Source of the DNA: Shewanella aestuarii
GTDB taxonomy: Bacteria > Pseudomonadota > Gammaproteobacteria > Enterobacterales > Shewanellaceae
DNA: 64,000 nucleotides
Assembly: GCF_014647215.1 (NCBI RefSeq)
Contig: NZ_BMOT01000011.1
Location: 56,278 to 120,277 of the forward strand
Direction: 5' to 3'
Below, in pieces: positions 1-11,596 of the stretch (the stretch's first letter is position 1; each line of letters begins with the position of its first letter). Both the position numbers and the translations under genes were made by a program. The notes beneath the pieces are model-generated. The model saw only the letters and a program-made list of their open reading frames with translations. It was not told the origin of the DNA and made no database searches.

Positions 1-995
1 TGTAACAACTCCATTTGGCTATCAAAGTAATCTTTGTTATCTAAGAAGAACGCCCGTTTTTCAGGAAAAAACAGCGCAAAGGTATTGTTAACATCTAATT
101 GTCCCGCATCAGACTCGACCTGAGAAAAATCGGGATTAATGGTGGCATTTAACAGCGTTGTCGGCGTAATGCCCCAGCGTAAATCTAAACCTACCTCTGT
201 GTTGGTTTCGTCTTGCCATGCCCCTTCAGGGGACAATGGACGCTGATTATTTTGATTAGCCACAATTGATGGGGTAATTTGAATATCTTGACCTTGTTTG
301 GCACCTTCAAGCCCTTGCAAGATCCCCAGTTGGCATAACTGACAGGATACATTGCGATCTATTTTGTGTGTTGAAAAACGTTGGCTTTGATTGCGAGGAT
401 AAAATCGAATAAATTCAATCCCCCAGTTTTGTATTGTATGGGAGTCATCAAAGTTAAACAGTCGCAGTGGCAGTTGAACTTCAACTTGATAGCCCGAATC
501 AGTTATCTTACCTTGGCTATACCAAATACCATCCCAAGCATCACTTTCTAACCCTGTTAGTTCATTCTCAATCGAGTCACTTTGCACGCCATAGGGGTTA
601 ATAAAAAACTGATAAGCTAATCGAGCATTGTTGAACGTGTCTAATTTGATGCCGACCATGTCATCACCCCACGAGTTATCACGATCTCGAAGATTCGCGC
701 GAATTTTCTGTGGTTGAGGATCCTGCGCGGTAAAGGCAATAAATAAACTGGTTTCGCTTGCAAACACTTTTGCAGTTGTACGAACCGGTGCGGCGATATT
801 TTCACCTGGAGAGGTTTCAAATTTAAGCTCAACTTCTGCTGCGTTTTGCCATTGTGGCTCAGAAAATTCGCCATCAATGTCAATTTCACTGCTTAGGGTT
901 GGGATAGTGACTTGAAACTGTTCGCTGCTACCCGCAAATGCATTGAAAGTCGATAAGCTTACGAATAATAGAAGGATATTAGAATATTTGTTCAC
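1..995 (-). CDS. CBM9-like / DUF5916-type outer-membrane protein, N-terminal part (runs off the window)
   Basis: Reading leftward from a GTG at 993-995, the frame stays open to the window edge (331 codons). It begins with a signal peptide (VNKYSNILLLFVSLSTFNAFA, hydrophobic core then AFA). The segment after it (roughly residues 35-210) resembles the carbohydrate-binding family 9-like domain that precedes DUF5916 barrels: an opening IDIDGEFSEPQW motif, then DDMVGIKLDTF and an aromatic FFINPYGVQSD stretch. The next part, with NATINPDFSQVESD and FFPEKRAFFLD, matches the start of the DUF5916 region. Such proteins are secreted or outer-membrane proteins of unclear substrate, often annotated as hydrolases on weak grounds. 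The GTG start lacks a strong Shine-Dalgarno. The C-terminus is outside the window, so total length and barrel cannot be judged. Confidence 0.75.
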   Translation of the reverse strand, partial: MNKYSNILLLFVSLSTFNAFAGSSEQFQVTIPTLSSEIDIDGEFSEPQWQNAAEVELKFETSPGENIAAPVRTTAKVFASETSLFIAFTAQDPQPQKIRANLRDRDNSWGDDMVGIKLDTFNNARLAYQFFINPYGVQSDSIENELTGLESDAWDGIWYSQGKITDSGYQVEVQLPLRLFNFDDSHTIQNWGIEFIRFYPRNQSQRFSTHKIDRNVSCQLCQLGILQGLEGAKQGQDIQITPSIVANQNNQRPLSPEGAWQDETNTEVGLDLRWGITPTTLLNATINPDFSQVESDAGQLDVNNTFALFFPEKRAFFLDNKDYFDSQMELL

Positions 996-1146
996 AGTGA
1001 GATTGGGATCTTTATTGTTGTTTCCGGCATTGTCGCAAACAAATGCGTTAATTCCGACCTTTTATGCAATAAAAAGATTATCAAAATGTTACTGAGTGGG
1101 GCGCTAAAGATAAATTAAAAGTAAATATTTGCGTGTTGGATTGGAC

Positions 1147-1175
1147 CGGTAGCTAAGTTATCCCCTTAGCTACCG
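1147..1175. terminator. Perfect 11-bp hairpin between cysZ and the CBM9-like gene
   Basis: The arms CGGTAGCTAAG (1147-1157) and CTTAGCTACCG (1165-1175) are perfectly complementary around a 7-base loop. It lies downstream of cysZ on the minus strand. There is no real U-tract on that side, only ATTTTG on the plus side, so an intrinsic terminator is possible but not certain. Confidence 0.4.
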
Positions 1176-1241
1176 ATTTTGAAAGCGTTGTATGCCTATA
1201 ATCTCACAGGCAACTTGGTTAAGCATGTTATGCCGTACCAG

Positions 1242-2015
1242 TTAATCTTTTGCAATGCGAGTATTCTTATAAGCCTCGCGGTAACGCTCTACCCACATTG
1301 CAGTTGCACCACAAATAGCCACAGGCATGACGATAAAATTCACAACAGGGATCATTGAGAATAAAGTGACCGAAGCACCAAAACTGAAACTGGTTCCTTT
1401 GGTATTTCTGAGGGCAAACTTCATGTCATCAAAGGGCACTTTATGATTATCAAAAGGATAATCACAATACTGAATTGCCATCATCCAAGCTGTGAATAAA
1501 AACCATAAAATGGGTGCCGCTGTTTGTCCAATTACAGGCACCCAAAAAAGAATTAAAAATACCAGCGCGCGCGGTAAGTAATATTTCAGTTTTATCCATT
1601 CGCGTCCCAAAATACGCGGCAGATCTTTAATCAAATCGACTGTGCCGCCAGTATCGAGATTTTTTCCCGTCAAATGCTGTTCCACTTTTTCTGCTAACAA
1701 TCCGTTAAAAGGGGCTGCCAGCCAGTTCATGACCGAACTAAAAATAAACGACATCACCACTAGCATAGTTAGCACAGCTAACGGCCATAAAAAGAAATTT
1801 AACCAAGATAAATACTCAGGGATTTCGCCATTCATCCAAGTAAACAATTCATCCAACTTGCCGACGGCAAAATACATCACCGCAGCGAATAAAATGAGAT
1901 TGATCATGAGTGGAATAAATACGAAAGCGCGCAACCCAGGTTGCTTAATAAGTTGAAAGCCTTCCAAAAAGTAATTAACGCCACTTTTACGAATAGAAGG
2001 AATTTGCACTGCCAT
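1242..2015 (-). CDS. cysZ: Sulfate transporter CysZ
   Basis: Inner-membrane protein of the CysZ/EI24 family, which takes up sulfate for cysteine biosynthesis. The 257-aa product is close to the usual ~250 aa. It has several hydrophobic helices (about residues 22-50, 65-95, 140-175 and 200-235) and family-like segments such as the Gly-rich N-terminus GVNYFLEGFQLIKQPGLR and the conserved YCDYPFDNH. The frame is open further upstream to 2045. The ATG at 2015 is preferred because AGGAG sits 8 bases before it on the minus strand and because the protein then starts MAVQIPS. The gene is divergent from smc, with a 172-bp spacer holding both promoters. A cysZ neighbour to zipA-ligA is also seen in Escherichia coli. 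Family assignment is firm; substrate is inferred from the family. Confidence 0.9.
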   Translation of the reverse strand: MAVQIPSIRKSGVNYFLEGFQLIKQPGLRAFVFIPLMINLILFAAVMYFAVGKLDELFTWMNGEIPEYLSWLNFFLWPLAVLTMLVVMSFIFSSVMNWLAAPFNGLLAEKVEQHLTGKNLDTGGTVDLIKDLPRILGREWIKLKYYLPRALVFLILFWVPVIGQTAAPILWFLFTAWMMAIQYCDYPFDNHKVPFDDMKFALRNTKGTSFSFGASVTLFSMIPVVNFIVMPVAICGATAMWVERYREAYKNTRIAKD

Positions 2016-2187
2016 TGATAGGCTCCTTTTTGATTTTAGTATCACTTAATATCGTTGAGTTTGACGTTGCAACTAACAGAAAACAAGCAATAAACTGTAT
2101 CTAAGTGCGAATAATCGTTACAAAATGCGCGTCAATTGTTAAAGTGAACAGCGTTCAATTAATTTTAACCAAACCATACCGGCAATA

Positions 2188-5100
2188 ATGCGATTAAAAC
2201 AAATAAAACTTGCTGGATTTAAGTCGTTTGTAGACCCTACAAAAATCCCTTTCGATCATGCGTTAACGGCTATTATTGGTCCAAACGGCTGCGGAAAATC
2301 CAATGTGATTGATGCGGTGCGTTGGGTGCTGGGTGAAAGCAGTGCTAAAAACCTGCGCGGCGATTCAATGACCGATGTTATTTTTAATGGTTCAACTGCA
2401 AGAAAGCCTATCTCGGTTGCAGGGGTAGAGCTGATATTTGAAAACCTTCAAGGCCGATTATCTGGCCAGTATGCCAGTTATGAAGAAATATCGGTTAAAC
2501 GCCAGGTTAATCGTGACAGTGAATCATTTTATTTTTTGAATGGTCAAAAGTGCCGCCGAAAAGATATTACCGACTTGTTTATGGGGACTGGGTTAGGCCC
2601 ACGTAGCTATGCCATTATTGAACAAGGGACTATTTCACGTTTAATTGAGTCTAAACCGCAAGAGCTAAGAGTTTTTATTGAAGAAGCTGCTGGCATATCT
2701 CGCTATAAAGAACGTCGCCGTGAAACCGAAAACCGCATTCGCCATACTCGTGAGAACTTAGAGCGTCTTAACGATATACGGCAGGAATTAGGCGGGCAAA
2801 TTGAACGGCTTGCCAAGCAAGCTGAAGAGGCGAAACAATATCGTGCGTTAAAATCACAGGAGCGTGAGCTGCATACGCAACTGCTTGTTGGTCGTTATCA
2901 GGATTTATTGCGTCAGTCAGACGATATGCATTCGCAAGTGATCCAGCTTGAGCGTCAGCAAAGTGAGTTTAGCGCTACTCAGCATTCATCCGAAAATGTG
3001 GTACTGCAATTACAACAGCAATTAAACGACCTAACAGACAGTGAACAAAAACTGGTTGAGCAATATTATTTAGCCGGCAACGAAGTTACCAAACTTGAGC
3101 AGCAACTGAAGCACCAACAACTGCAAGATTCGCAACGAGAACAAGAGCTGCTTGCGATTCAACAACGTATTGATGAAGCAAAATTAAAGCATCAACAGTT
3201 TGAACTCACGTTAAACCAAGTATTATTGCAACAGTCTAGTCTTGCGCCTCAGCAAGATGAGGTAACAATGCAGTTTGAAATCCTTGATGAGCAAGTACAT
3301 CAAGTTGATGAGAATAGCGATCATCTAAGGCAGTTATATAACCTTGCAACAGGAAAGTTAAATCAGGTCAAAACAGATCTGGCTGTGTATCAATCACGAT
3401 ATGAACACCAGCAGCAGTTATTGCAAAATCATGAGCAAACTATCCCGGTATTACAACAGAAACTTCAACAGTTACAACACCACGATATTGAAAGAGACAT
3501 TCAGTTACACCAAAGTGCATTGGCCAACATCACGGCTCAAATTAGCCTTGAAGAAACGCTAAAGCAGCAATTAGATGTTGAGCTATCTAATGGTCAACAG
3601 GATTTAACTCAAGCTCAAAGTGTTTATCAGCAAGTTAAAGATGCCCTTGCCAGTGCAAAAGCAAGATTGCAATTAATTAATGAGTGGTTAGCTAATGAAG
3701 TGGGTGAGGGAGATTCCCAGCAGTTATGGCAAGTGATTAATGTCACCCCTGGTTATGAAAAAGCCGTTGATGTGCTATTACAATCTATCAGTAAGGCGGC
3801 GATTTTAGCGGATAGCCACTATGATGACATAAATAATGGTTTTGTACTGTCATCGGTATTGTTTGAGCATGAAGCCTTAACCAGCTTTGTTAATATTGCG
3901 CCATGGTTAGCCCAAGTAAGTTTTGTTGATACATTAGCGCAAGCTAAAGAAAAGCTTTCTAGCTTGCCCGCATCAGCTATTGTTGCCTCAAAAGAAGGCT
4001 ATTTGGTTGGACATGGATTCATTTTAGCGCAATCAAGCCATCAATCCTTGTTCAGTTTAACCACTGAGCAACAAGCGTTAATTGAAACCGTGGCATCACT
4101 TGAAACCCAGACCTCTGCCGCATTACAGTATCAAACGGAACAAACAACTCAGTTGGCGACAATAAATCTGCAGTTGGGTCAACATCAGCAAACGTTACAA
4201 CAGTTACTGGTCGCAAAAACGCAATCTCAGGCAAAATATGACGCCACAGTCGAACAAAAATACACCCGTGAGCAGCATGAAATACAATTAAATCAAGAGT
4301 TAACTTCAGCTAAACAACATCAGCAACAGCAATTAATTGAAGCAGAAGCCTTATTGCTTAAAGTGGAAGCGCTTGAGGAGGACAATCAATTATGTCTGCA
4401 GCAACAGCAACAGGCTCAGCAGGCTTTTGAGCAGGCAAGTGTTCAGCTACGCGATTTAAAAACCCAGCGAGCAGAGCGTGAAAGGCAAGGCGCCCATCTC
4501 AATCAAACCCTGCAGCAAATCAATACCCAAGTTGCCGTTACCCAGCAACAATTAGCGCAGCAAGTCGAAAAAATTGAAGAATTAACCGAAAGTTATGCCA
4601 CCATCGGAAAACAGGGTCTGTTAGAAAATGATAAGCTAGGGAAAATTGAGCGTGACAACCTTAAACAGAAATTAGCCTTACAGCTTGAATTTCAACAACA
4701 AAACCAGCTTAAGCTGAATGATAATCGCCAACAACAAGCCATGTTGCAGCAAAGTCTAGACTCATCACTAATGATGCAAAAACAACAGCTTGTCACACTT
4801 CAAGACTTGACTCAAAAGATAAGCGCGTTAAAGTTACGTCGTGAGGGAATAAAAGGCCAAACGGATGTGCAATTGCAGTTGTTGCAGGATGAGCAAATTC
4901 AGTTGCAAAGTAGCATTAATGCTATTCCTGAAGATTTTGATATAAAATCATGTTCAGTTGCTCTAGACAAAGTGCGTAATAAGATTAATGGCTTAGGTGC
5001 GATTAACCTTGCAGCCATTGAAGAGTATGATACACAAAATGAGCGAAAACAGTATTTAGATAGTCAGGATAATGATTTAAATCAAGGGTTAACAACTTTA

Positions 5101-5610
5101 GAAGACGCTATAAGAAAGATAGACAAAGAAACGCGAACGCGTTTTAAAGCCACCTTTGAAGCCGTAAATAACGATTTAATGCAACTGTTCCCTAAGGTGT
5201 TTGGTGGCGGAAAAGCCTACTTAGCCCTAACGGATGACGATTTGCTGGACACTGGGGTGACCATCATGGCTCAACCCCCAGGAAAAAAGAATAGTACCAT
5301 TCACTTACTTAGTGGTGGAGAAAAAGCGTTAACCGCTTTATCATTAGTATTTGCAATATTTAGATTAAACCCAGCACCATTTTGTATGCTGGATGAGGTT
5401 GATGCCCCTTTGGACGACGCTAACGTAGAGCGATTCTGTCGTTTACTACAAGAGATGTCGCAAAGTGTGCAGTTTGTTTATATCAGCCACAACAAGATCA
5501 CCATGGAAATGGCCGATCAACTTATAGGCGTCACTATGCATGAACCCGGTGTTTCACGTATAGTCGCTGTTGATATTGAAGCCGCGGTAGCGCTTGCTGA
5601 CGCAGTATAA
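2188..5610 (+). CDS. smc: Chromosome segregation protein SMC
   Basis: 1140-aa structural-maintenance-of-chromosomes ATPase that, with ScpA/ScpB, compacts and segregates the chromosome. The N-terminal ATPase half has Walker A GPNGCGKSN (31-39). Two long Gln-rich coiled coils (about 165-490 and 640-960) flank a hinge near 500-630. The C-terminal half has signature LSGGEK (1041-1046), Walker B with D1069-E1070, and the D-loop that follows. Length and order are typical of SMC (about 1150-1190 aa) and not of MukB (about 1480 aa). ScpA/ScpB are not in this window. No convincing Shine-Dalgarno precedes the ATG, but the start MRLKQIKLAGFKSF matches the family. zipA follows after 18 bp, probably in the same transcript. 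Confidence 0.95.
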   Translation: MRLKQIKLAGFKSFVDPTKIPFDHALTAIIGPNGCGKSNVIDAVRWVLGESSAKNLRGDSMTDVIFNGSTARKPISVAGVELIFENLQGRLSGQYASYEEISVKRQVNRDSESFYFLNGQKCRRKDITDLFMGTGLGPRSYAIIEQGTISRLIESKPQELRVFIEEAAGISRYKERRRETENRIRHTRENLERLNDIRQELGGQIERLAKQAEEAKQYRALKSQERELHTQLLVGRYQDLLRQSDDMHSQVIQLERQQSEFSATQHSSENVVLQLQQQLNDLTDSEQKLVEQYYLAGNEVTKLEQQLKHQQLQDSQREQELLAIQQRIDEAKLKHQQFELTLNQVLLQQSSLAPQQDEVTMQFEILDEQVHQVDENSDHLRQLYNLATGKLNQVKTDLAVYQSRYEHQQQLLQNHEQTIPVLQQKLQQLQHHDIERDIQLHQSALANITAQISLEETLKQQLDVELSNGQQDLTQAQSVYQQVKDALASAKARLQLINEWLANEVGEGDSQQLWQVINVTPGYEKAVDVLLQSISKAAILADSHYDDINNGFVLSSVLFEHEALTSFVNIAPWLAQVSFVDTLAQAKEKLSSLPASAIVASKEGYLVGHGFILAQSSHQSLFSLTTEQQALIETVASLETQTSAALQYQTEQTTQLATINLQLGQHQQTLQQLLVAKTQSQAKYDATVEQKYTREQHEIQLNQELTSAKQHQQQQLIEAEALLLKVEALEEDNQLCLQQQQQAQQAFEQASVQLRDLKTQRAERERQGAHLNQTLQQINTQVAVTQQQLAQQVEKIEELTESYATIGKQGLLENDKLGKIERDNLKQKLALQLEFQQQNQLKLNDNRQQQAMLQQSLDSSLMMQKQQLVTLQDLTQKISALKLRREGIKGQTDVQLQLLQDEQIQLQSSINAIPEDFDIKSCSVALDKVRNKINGLGAINLAAIEEYDTQNERKQYLDSQDNDLNQGLTTLEDAIRKIDKETRTRFKATFEAVNNDLMQLFPKVFGGGKAYLALTDDDLLDTGVTIMAQPPGKKNSTIHLLSGGEKALTALSLVFAIFRLNPAPFCMLDEVDAPLDDANVERFCRLLQEMSQSVQFVYISHNKITMEMADQLIGVTMHEPGVSRIVAVDIEAAVALADAV

Positions 5611-5628
5611 ATAGGAATCAAGTAAACA

Positions 5629-6558
5629 ATGGAAGATTTACAATTGGTGTTGTTAGTTTTAGGTGCAATCGCAATTATTGCGGTTCTTGTGCACGGTTTT
5701 TGGTCGATAAGAAAACAACAACCTAAGTCAATAAAGCAAAGCCCTATGGCTAATTTTTACAAAGAACAAGCTGAACGTCGAGATTCTGAAGGGTTTGATA
5801 ATGACGGTATAGGTCCTGTTCGGGTACTAAAATCTACAGATGTTGAGCCTGTGGTAACAAAACCTATCCTTAAAACGGCAGCCTTGTTTAAACCTCAACA
5901 TGCCAAAGCGGCTGAACCAGTTGCTTCAGCGCCAGTTACGCCACCGGTAAACACAGCTAAGTTTGAACCTGTATTGGCGTCACTAGAGGATGAATTTGAG
6001 CAAAAGCCAGAAATTACCCAGCCGACAAGCCAAGACATTAAGCCTGTTCATATTGAACCGATTGAGAAACCTAAACATTATTCAAATCCTGATTACGCTC
6101 AGGATGAGCCAGAAGCTGAAGATTTTGCAGAAGAACCGCAATTACTGGCAGATCCCACCGATGTTTTGGTTTTGCATGTTGTGGCCAAAACGGGTCAACA
6201 ACTTCAAGGTGCTGAATTATTACCAGCGCTATTGTCATTAAACTTTAAGTTTGGCGATATGGATATTTTTCATCGTCATATTGATAACGCTGGAACAGGC
6301 AAGGTTCTGTTTTCATTGGCCAATATGGTTAAACCTGGCACATTCGACCCCGATAACATGGAACAGTTTGTCACAGAGGGTGTGGTGTTATTTATGACAC
6401 TTCCTTGTTATGGCGACCCTAAAATGAATTTCACTATAATGTTAAATTCAGCTTTACAACTCGCCGATGATTTAGGTGCAGAGTTATTAGATGGCAAGCG
6501 TCAGCCATGGGATGATGCGGCAAAAGAGGATTACAAACGTAGAATCGCCGCAGCTTAA
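5629..6558 (+). CDS. zipA: Cell division protein ZipA
   Basis: Membrane anchor for the FtsZ ring. An N-terminal helix (about residues 5-26) inserts in the inner membrane, followed by a basic patch. A Pro/Glu/Lys-rich flexible linker (about 35-175) leads to the C-terminal FtsZ-binding domain (about 178-300, starting DVLVLHVVAK and containing GVVLFMTLP). Length of 309 aa is normal. AGGAATCA precedes the ATG. It sits 18 bp after smc and is followed by a strong terminator before ligA, so smc-zipA looks like a transcription unit. Placement next to ligA is the standard gammaproteobacterial arrangement and strengthens the call. Confidence 0.95.
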   Translation: MEDLQLVLLVLGAIAIIAVLVHGFWSIRKQQPKSIKQSPMANFYKEQAERRDSEGFDNDGIGPVRVLKSTDVEPVVTKPILKTAALFKPQHAKAAEPVASAPVTPPVNTAKFEPVLASLEDEFEQKPEITQPTSQDIKPVHIEPIEKPKHYSNPDYAQDEPEAEDFAEEPQLLADPTDVLVLHVVAKTGQQLQGAELLPALLSLNFKFGDMDIFHRHIDNAGTGKVLFSLANMVKPGTFDPDNMEQFVTEGVVLFMTLPCYGDPKMNFTIMLNSALQLADDLGAELLDGKRQPWDDAAKEDYKRRIAAA

Positions 6559-6589
6559 GTCCATGCTTATCCTTCTTTATTAGCATAAC

Positions 6590-8642
<2,053 letters not shown>

Positions 8643-8700
8643 TAACATGATTAGGTTAACCATTGATGAGTTGTTATTGCTATAAGGCTAAATGTGAATC

Positions 8701-9180
8701 ATGAATTTTAGCAATATTACTTGGCTTGATGATAAAGGTCATATCAAGCCCCCCCTTTTTTTGTATATCGTGTTGGTGTTTTTAGCCAGAGGCTGGTGCG
8801 TTTTTATCGCCTCCTTGACTCAGTTTAATGACAGATCTGGCTTAGTGCGGTTGTTTTATCCACATAAACAAGATTTTATTTTGGCCTTATTTGCTGGTAT
8901 CGGTGCCGTGCTGCTATACGGACTTGTTATTGCAGAGCGAAAGCGTCAGTGGCAGTGGTTTATTCCATGGTTTAAGCGTGGCAAATCAATTTTATGGTTA
9001 TTGCTGTTAATCGATGGTGTCATGTTGATCCAACGTTTAATTTACGATGATTTTTTATTTAAATTAAGCTATGCCTTGGATGCGTTATTTTTATTTTGGA
9101 TAAGTATTTATGTTTTGAAGTCGAAACGATTACATTATTACTTTAATGATTGGCAAGTTATCGATAAGCCAGAAAAATAA
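8701..9180 (+). CDS. DUF2919 family inner-membrane protein (YfeZ-like)
   Basis: 159-aa integral membrane protein with about four hydrophobic helices (roughly residues 18-37, 58-78, 94-112 and 122-140). The N-terminal soluble part, the LFYP motif before the second helix and the overall spacing resemble the DUF2919 family, represented in E. coli by YfeZ. The function of the family is unknown. It lies 58 bp after ligA on the same strand with no terminator between, so it could be co-transcribed with it. A C-rich run near its 5' end (codons for PPLF) is a simple homopolymer inside the frame. Confidence 0.7.
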   Translation: MNFSNITWLDDKGHIKPPLFLYIVLVFLARGWCVFIASLTQFNDRSGLVRLFYPHKQDFILALFAGIGAVLLYGLVIAERKRQWQWFIPWFKRGKSILWLLLLIDGVMLIQRLIYDDFLFKLSYALDALFLFWISIYVLKSKRLHYYFNDWQVIDKPEK

Positions 9181-9286
9181 AACCGACTTAAATGCTTCAT
9201 TTATCCTATAGTGTAAGTAGTTCAACTTTTCAGTTGATTTAGACGCAGGCGTCCAGAACAATTATTCAGTATGGAAGACATATTCA

Positions 9287-10498
9287 TTGGCTAAACAAGA
9301 GTTAACCCAAATACCCCTGTCTAATATTGTGTTAGGGCTTACCATCAAGCTCCCTTTGCCGTGGACAAAAAACCCTTTCTTTATTAATAAAATTAAACTT
9401 GAACACGCCTCTCAAATTGCAATTATCAATGAGCTTGATATTGACTTTGTTTACGTGATTTCCGGGCACGAATTATTGCCTTTAATAGAAGACACTGTCG
9501 AAAGTATTGACGATGTCACTGAGGACGTGGTTGAAACTGATCATAAAAGCTTAGCGAAAAAGTCGATGCGCTTAGGCCAAAAACGTTTTATTAAAGCCAT
9601 TAACGATAGCCGTAATATCTTCAGCAAAGTAGTCAGTGATCCCGAAGGCATGTACCGTGAGTCTGCAGGCTTAGTTGAAGAGTTAATTGATCATTTATTT
9701 GAAACGGATACGGTTAATTTATCGTTAGTCGATCACGGTGAAAAAGATACGAGTATTACAGCACATGGTATTTCAATCGCGGTACTGTCGATGGTGATTG
9801 GTCATGCAAATGGTATGGATAAATCAAAGCTGAGAGACATAGCTTTAGGTGGTATATTGCATGATATTGGCAAATTAAAAGTCCCGGATGATATTCGCAG
9901 AAAACATGGTGAGTTAACTCAGCCTGAAATGAATTTCATGAAAATGCATCCTAATTTAGGATTTGATTTAGTCAACCGCAGCAACCTTTTTCCTAGTGCA
10001 GTTCTCGATGTGATTTTACATCATCACGAGTTTATTGACGGTACAGGCTATCCAGACCATTTAACAAAAGACGACATTTTAGAAACCACTCAAATAGTGG
10101 CATTAGTGAATGATTATCAAATGTTGTTGCATCAATATCACTCTCCTCAGTTGGCATTGGGAGTATTATTTAAACAACGTGTTGGTAAACATTCTGAGCA
10201 TTTAATCTCACTTTTGGTCAAAGTATTGGGAATTTATCCACCGGGCACTTTAGTGAAATTGTCCGATGATCAAGTCGCAAAAGTGATGATGACCACTGGT
10301 GAGGTAAAAAAGCCACACGTTTGGGCATGCAATGTCAAAGGCGGCAGTGCCAGTTTACGCTTTTTAATTGATGGTGAAGTTGAAATTGTTGAAGTGATCA
10401 AAAAAGACACCTTAAGCGATGGGGCGATCAAAACATTGCAAGCCGATAACGTCATCAATTTTTACTTCAATCATTTTTCTTATCAAGGCGCTTTATGA
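9287..10498 (+). CDS. HD-GYP domain cyclic-di-GMP phosphodiesterase with DUF3391 N-terminus
   Basis: 403-aa protein. The N-terminal ~100 residues resemble DUF3391 (IPLSNIVLGLTIKLPLPW). The HD-GYP domain follows, with H192-D193 in LHDIGK, H245-H246-H247-E248 and the GYP signature D251-G-T-G-Y-P256. HD-GYP proteins hydrolyse cyclic di-GMP through a di- or tri-iron centre, and the ligand motifs appear complete, so activity is likely. No membrane segment is seen, so it is probably cytosolic. The start is a TTG at 9287 (MAKQELTQIPLSN after initiation) with no strong Shine-Dalgarno. An in-frame ATG upstream is absent, so the exact start is uncertain. Its TGA overlaps the ATG of the next gene. Confidence 0.88.
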   Translation: MAKQELTQIPLSNIVLGLTIKLPLPWTKNPFFINKIKLEHASQIAIINELDIDFVYVISGHELLPLIEDTVESIDDVTEDVVETDHKSLAKKSMRLGQKRFIKAINDSRNIFSKVVSDPEGMYRESAGLVEELIDHLFETDTVNLSLVDHGEKDTSITAHGISIAVLSMVIGHANGMDKSKLRDIALGGILHDIGKLKVPDDIRRKHGELTQPEMNFMKMHPNLGFDLVNRSNLFPSAVLDVILHHHEFIDGTGYPDHLTKDDILETTQIVALVNDYQMLLHQYHSPQLALGVLFKQRVGKHSEHLISLLVKVLGIYPPGTLVKLSDDQVAKVMMTTGEVKKPHVWACNVKGGSASLRFLIDGEVEIVEVIKKDTLSDGAIKTLQADNVINFYFNHFSYQGAL

Positions 10499-11301
10499 CA
10501 TCGGTTACCATTATTGGCTGTGGTTGGTTTGGCTTCCCATTAGCAAAATCACTTATTAAGCAAGGATATAGTGTAAAAGCTAACAAGCGATTACCGCAGG
10601 ATTTAAATCAGTTATCCCAAGTAGGTATCGATGCGTATCAATTTGACTTAGCAGTAGAAAATACCTTCAATGCCGCAAGAGAATTGTTGAATACTGATAT
10701 GTTAATTATCAATATTCCCCCCGGGCTCCGTCGTGGTGAAACTGATTATTTAGCTAATCTACACGTATTAACTTCAGCTATTGGCGATAAGCAATATCAA
10801 CGGATTATTTTTGTTAGCACCACCGGAGTTTATCCTAATGAAGATAAGGTGATGACAGAAAATGATGCACAACCACATAGCTTGGTAAGCGAAACCTTGT
10901 TGCAAGCGGAATCGATGTTTGCCAGCATGAATAATAGTTGTATTGTTCGTTTTGCCGGTTTGATTGGGCCCCAAAGACATCCTGGACGTTTTTTTGCGGG
11001 TAAATCCGATGTCAGTGGCGGTAATGTTGCGGTAAATCTAGTCCATCTTGATGATTGTATTGCCGCGACAAGTTTAATTCTCAGAGCCCCTGAAGTTGCC
11101 AAAGTCTATAATCTGTGTGCTCCAGAGCATCCTGCTAAAGCAGACTTTTACCCCTATGCGGCAACACATCTTGGTGAAATAGCCCCTCAGTTTAATCAGC
11201 AAACGGCACCGAGTAAGATTATTGATGGTAATCTGATTTGTCGGCAATTAGGATTTAGCTATCATCACACCAATCCAATCAAAATGCTTGATGCTTGCTA
11301 A
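10495..11301 (+). CDS. NAD(P)-binding epimerase/dehydratase-like SDR protein (YeeZ-like)
   Basis: 268-aa Rossmann-fold protein with a nucleotide-binding loop GCGWFGFPLA (about residues 8-17). Extended-SDR features follow, including FVSTTGVYPNE (about 105-115) and IVRFAGLIGP. It resembles the E. coli YeeZ family of atypical SDR proteins, for which no reaction is established. The canonical YxxxK pair is not evident, so oxidoreductase activity should not be assumed. The ATG overlaps the stop of the HD-GYP gene (ATGA, 10495-10498), which indicates translational coupling. Whether this reflects a functional link with cyclic-di-GMP turnover is unknown. Confidence 0.8.
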   Translation: MTSVTIIGCGWFGFPLAKSLIKQGYSVKANKRLPQDLNQLSQVGIDAYQFDLAVENTFNAARELLNTDMLIINIPPGLRRGETDYLANLHVLTSAIGDKQYQRIIFVSTTGVYPNEDKVMTENDAQPHSLVSETLLQAESMFASMNNSCIVRFAGLIGPQRHPGRFFAGKSDVSGGNVAVNLVHLDDCIAATSLILRAPEVAKVYNLCAPEHPAKADFYPYAATHLGEIAPQFNQQTAPSKIIDGNLICRQLGFSYHHTNPIKMLDAC

Positions 11302-11364
11302 GCCACCATAGGGTATAATTTTCGTTTGATCTCGTTAATTTAGATAATCAAGGTGATACCACCC

Positions 11365-11586
11365 ATGGTAGATTTTCCATTATTACCCGGCGATGAGTTC
11401 GTTGAACTTTATAAAGTTCTGAAAGTACAAGGTTTAGTAAATGGTGGTGGCGATGCAAAGCATGTTATCACTGAAGGGCAAGTTACCGTAAATGGTGATG
11501 TTGATACCCGTAAACGTAAAAAGTGTGTCGTGGGTGATGTGATTTCATTCAACGGCCAAACGATTAAAATTGTGGCTGCAGTTTAA
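11365..11586 (+). CDS. S4-domain RNA-binding protein (YbcJ-like)
   Basis: 73-aa single-domain S4 protein. The fold is recognisable from ELYKVLKVQGLVNGGGDAK followed by VTVNGDVDTRKRKK and a short beta-rich end. Such stand-alone S4 proteins bind structured RNA and are related to E. coli YbcJ and to heat-shock protein 15. The frame opens at a GTG (11353). The ATG at 11365 is chosen because AAGGTGA lies 8 bases upstream of it and would otherwise be inside the coding region. A TATAAT at 11314-11319 could be its -10 element. The next gene begins 10 bp downstream. Confidence 0.8.
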   Translation: MVDFPLLPGDEFVELYKVLKVQGLVNGGGDAKHVITEGQVTVNGDVDTRKRKKCVVGDVISFNGQTIKIVAAV

Positions 11587-11596
11587 GGAAAATCCC

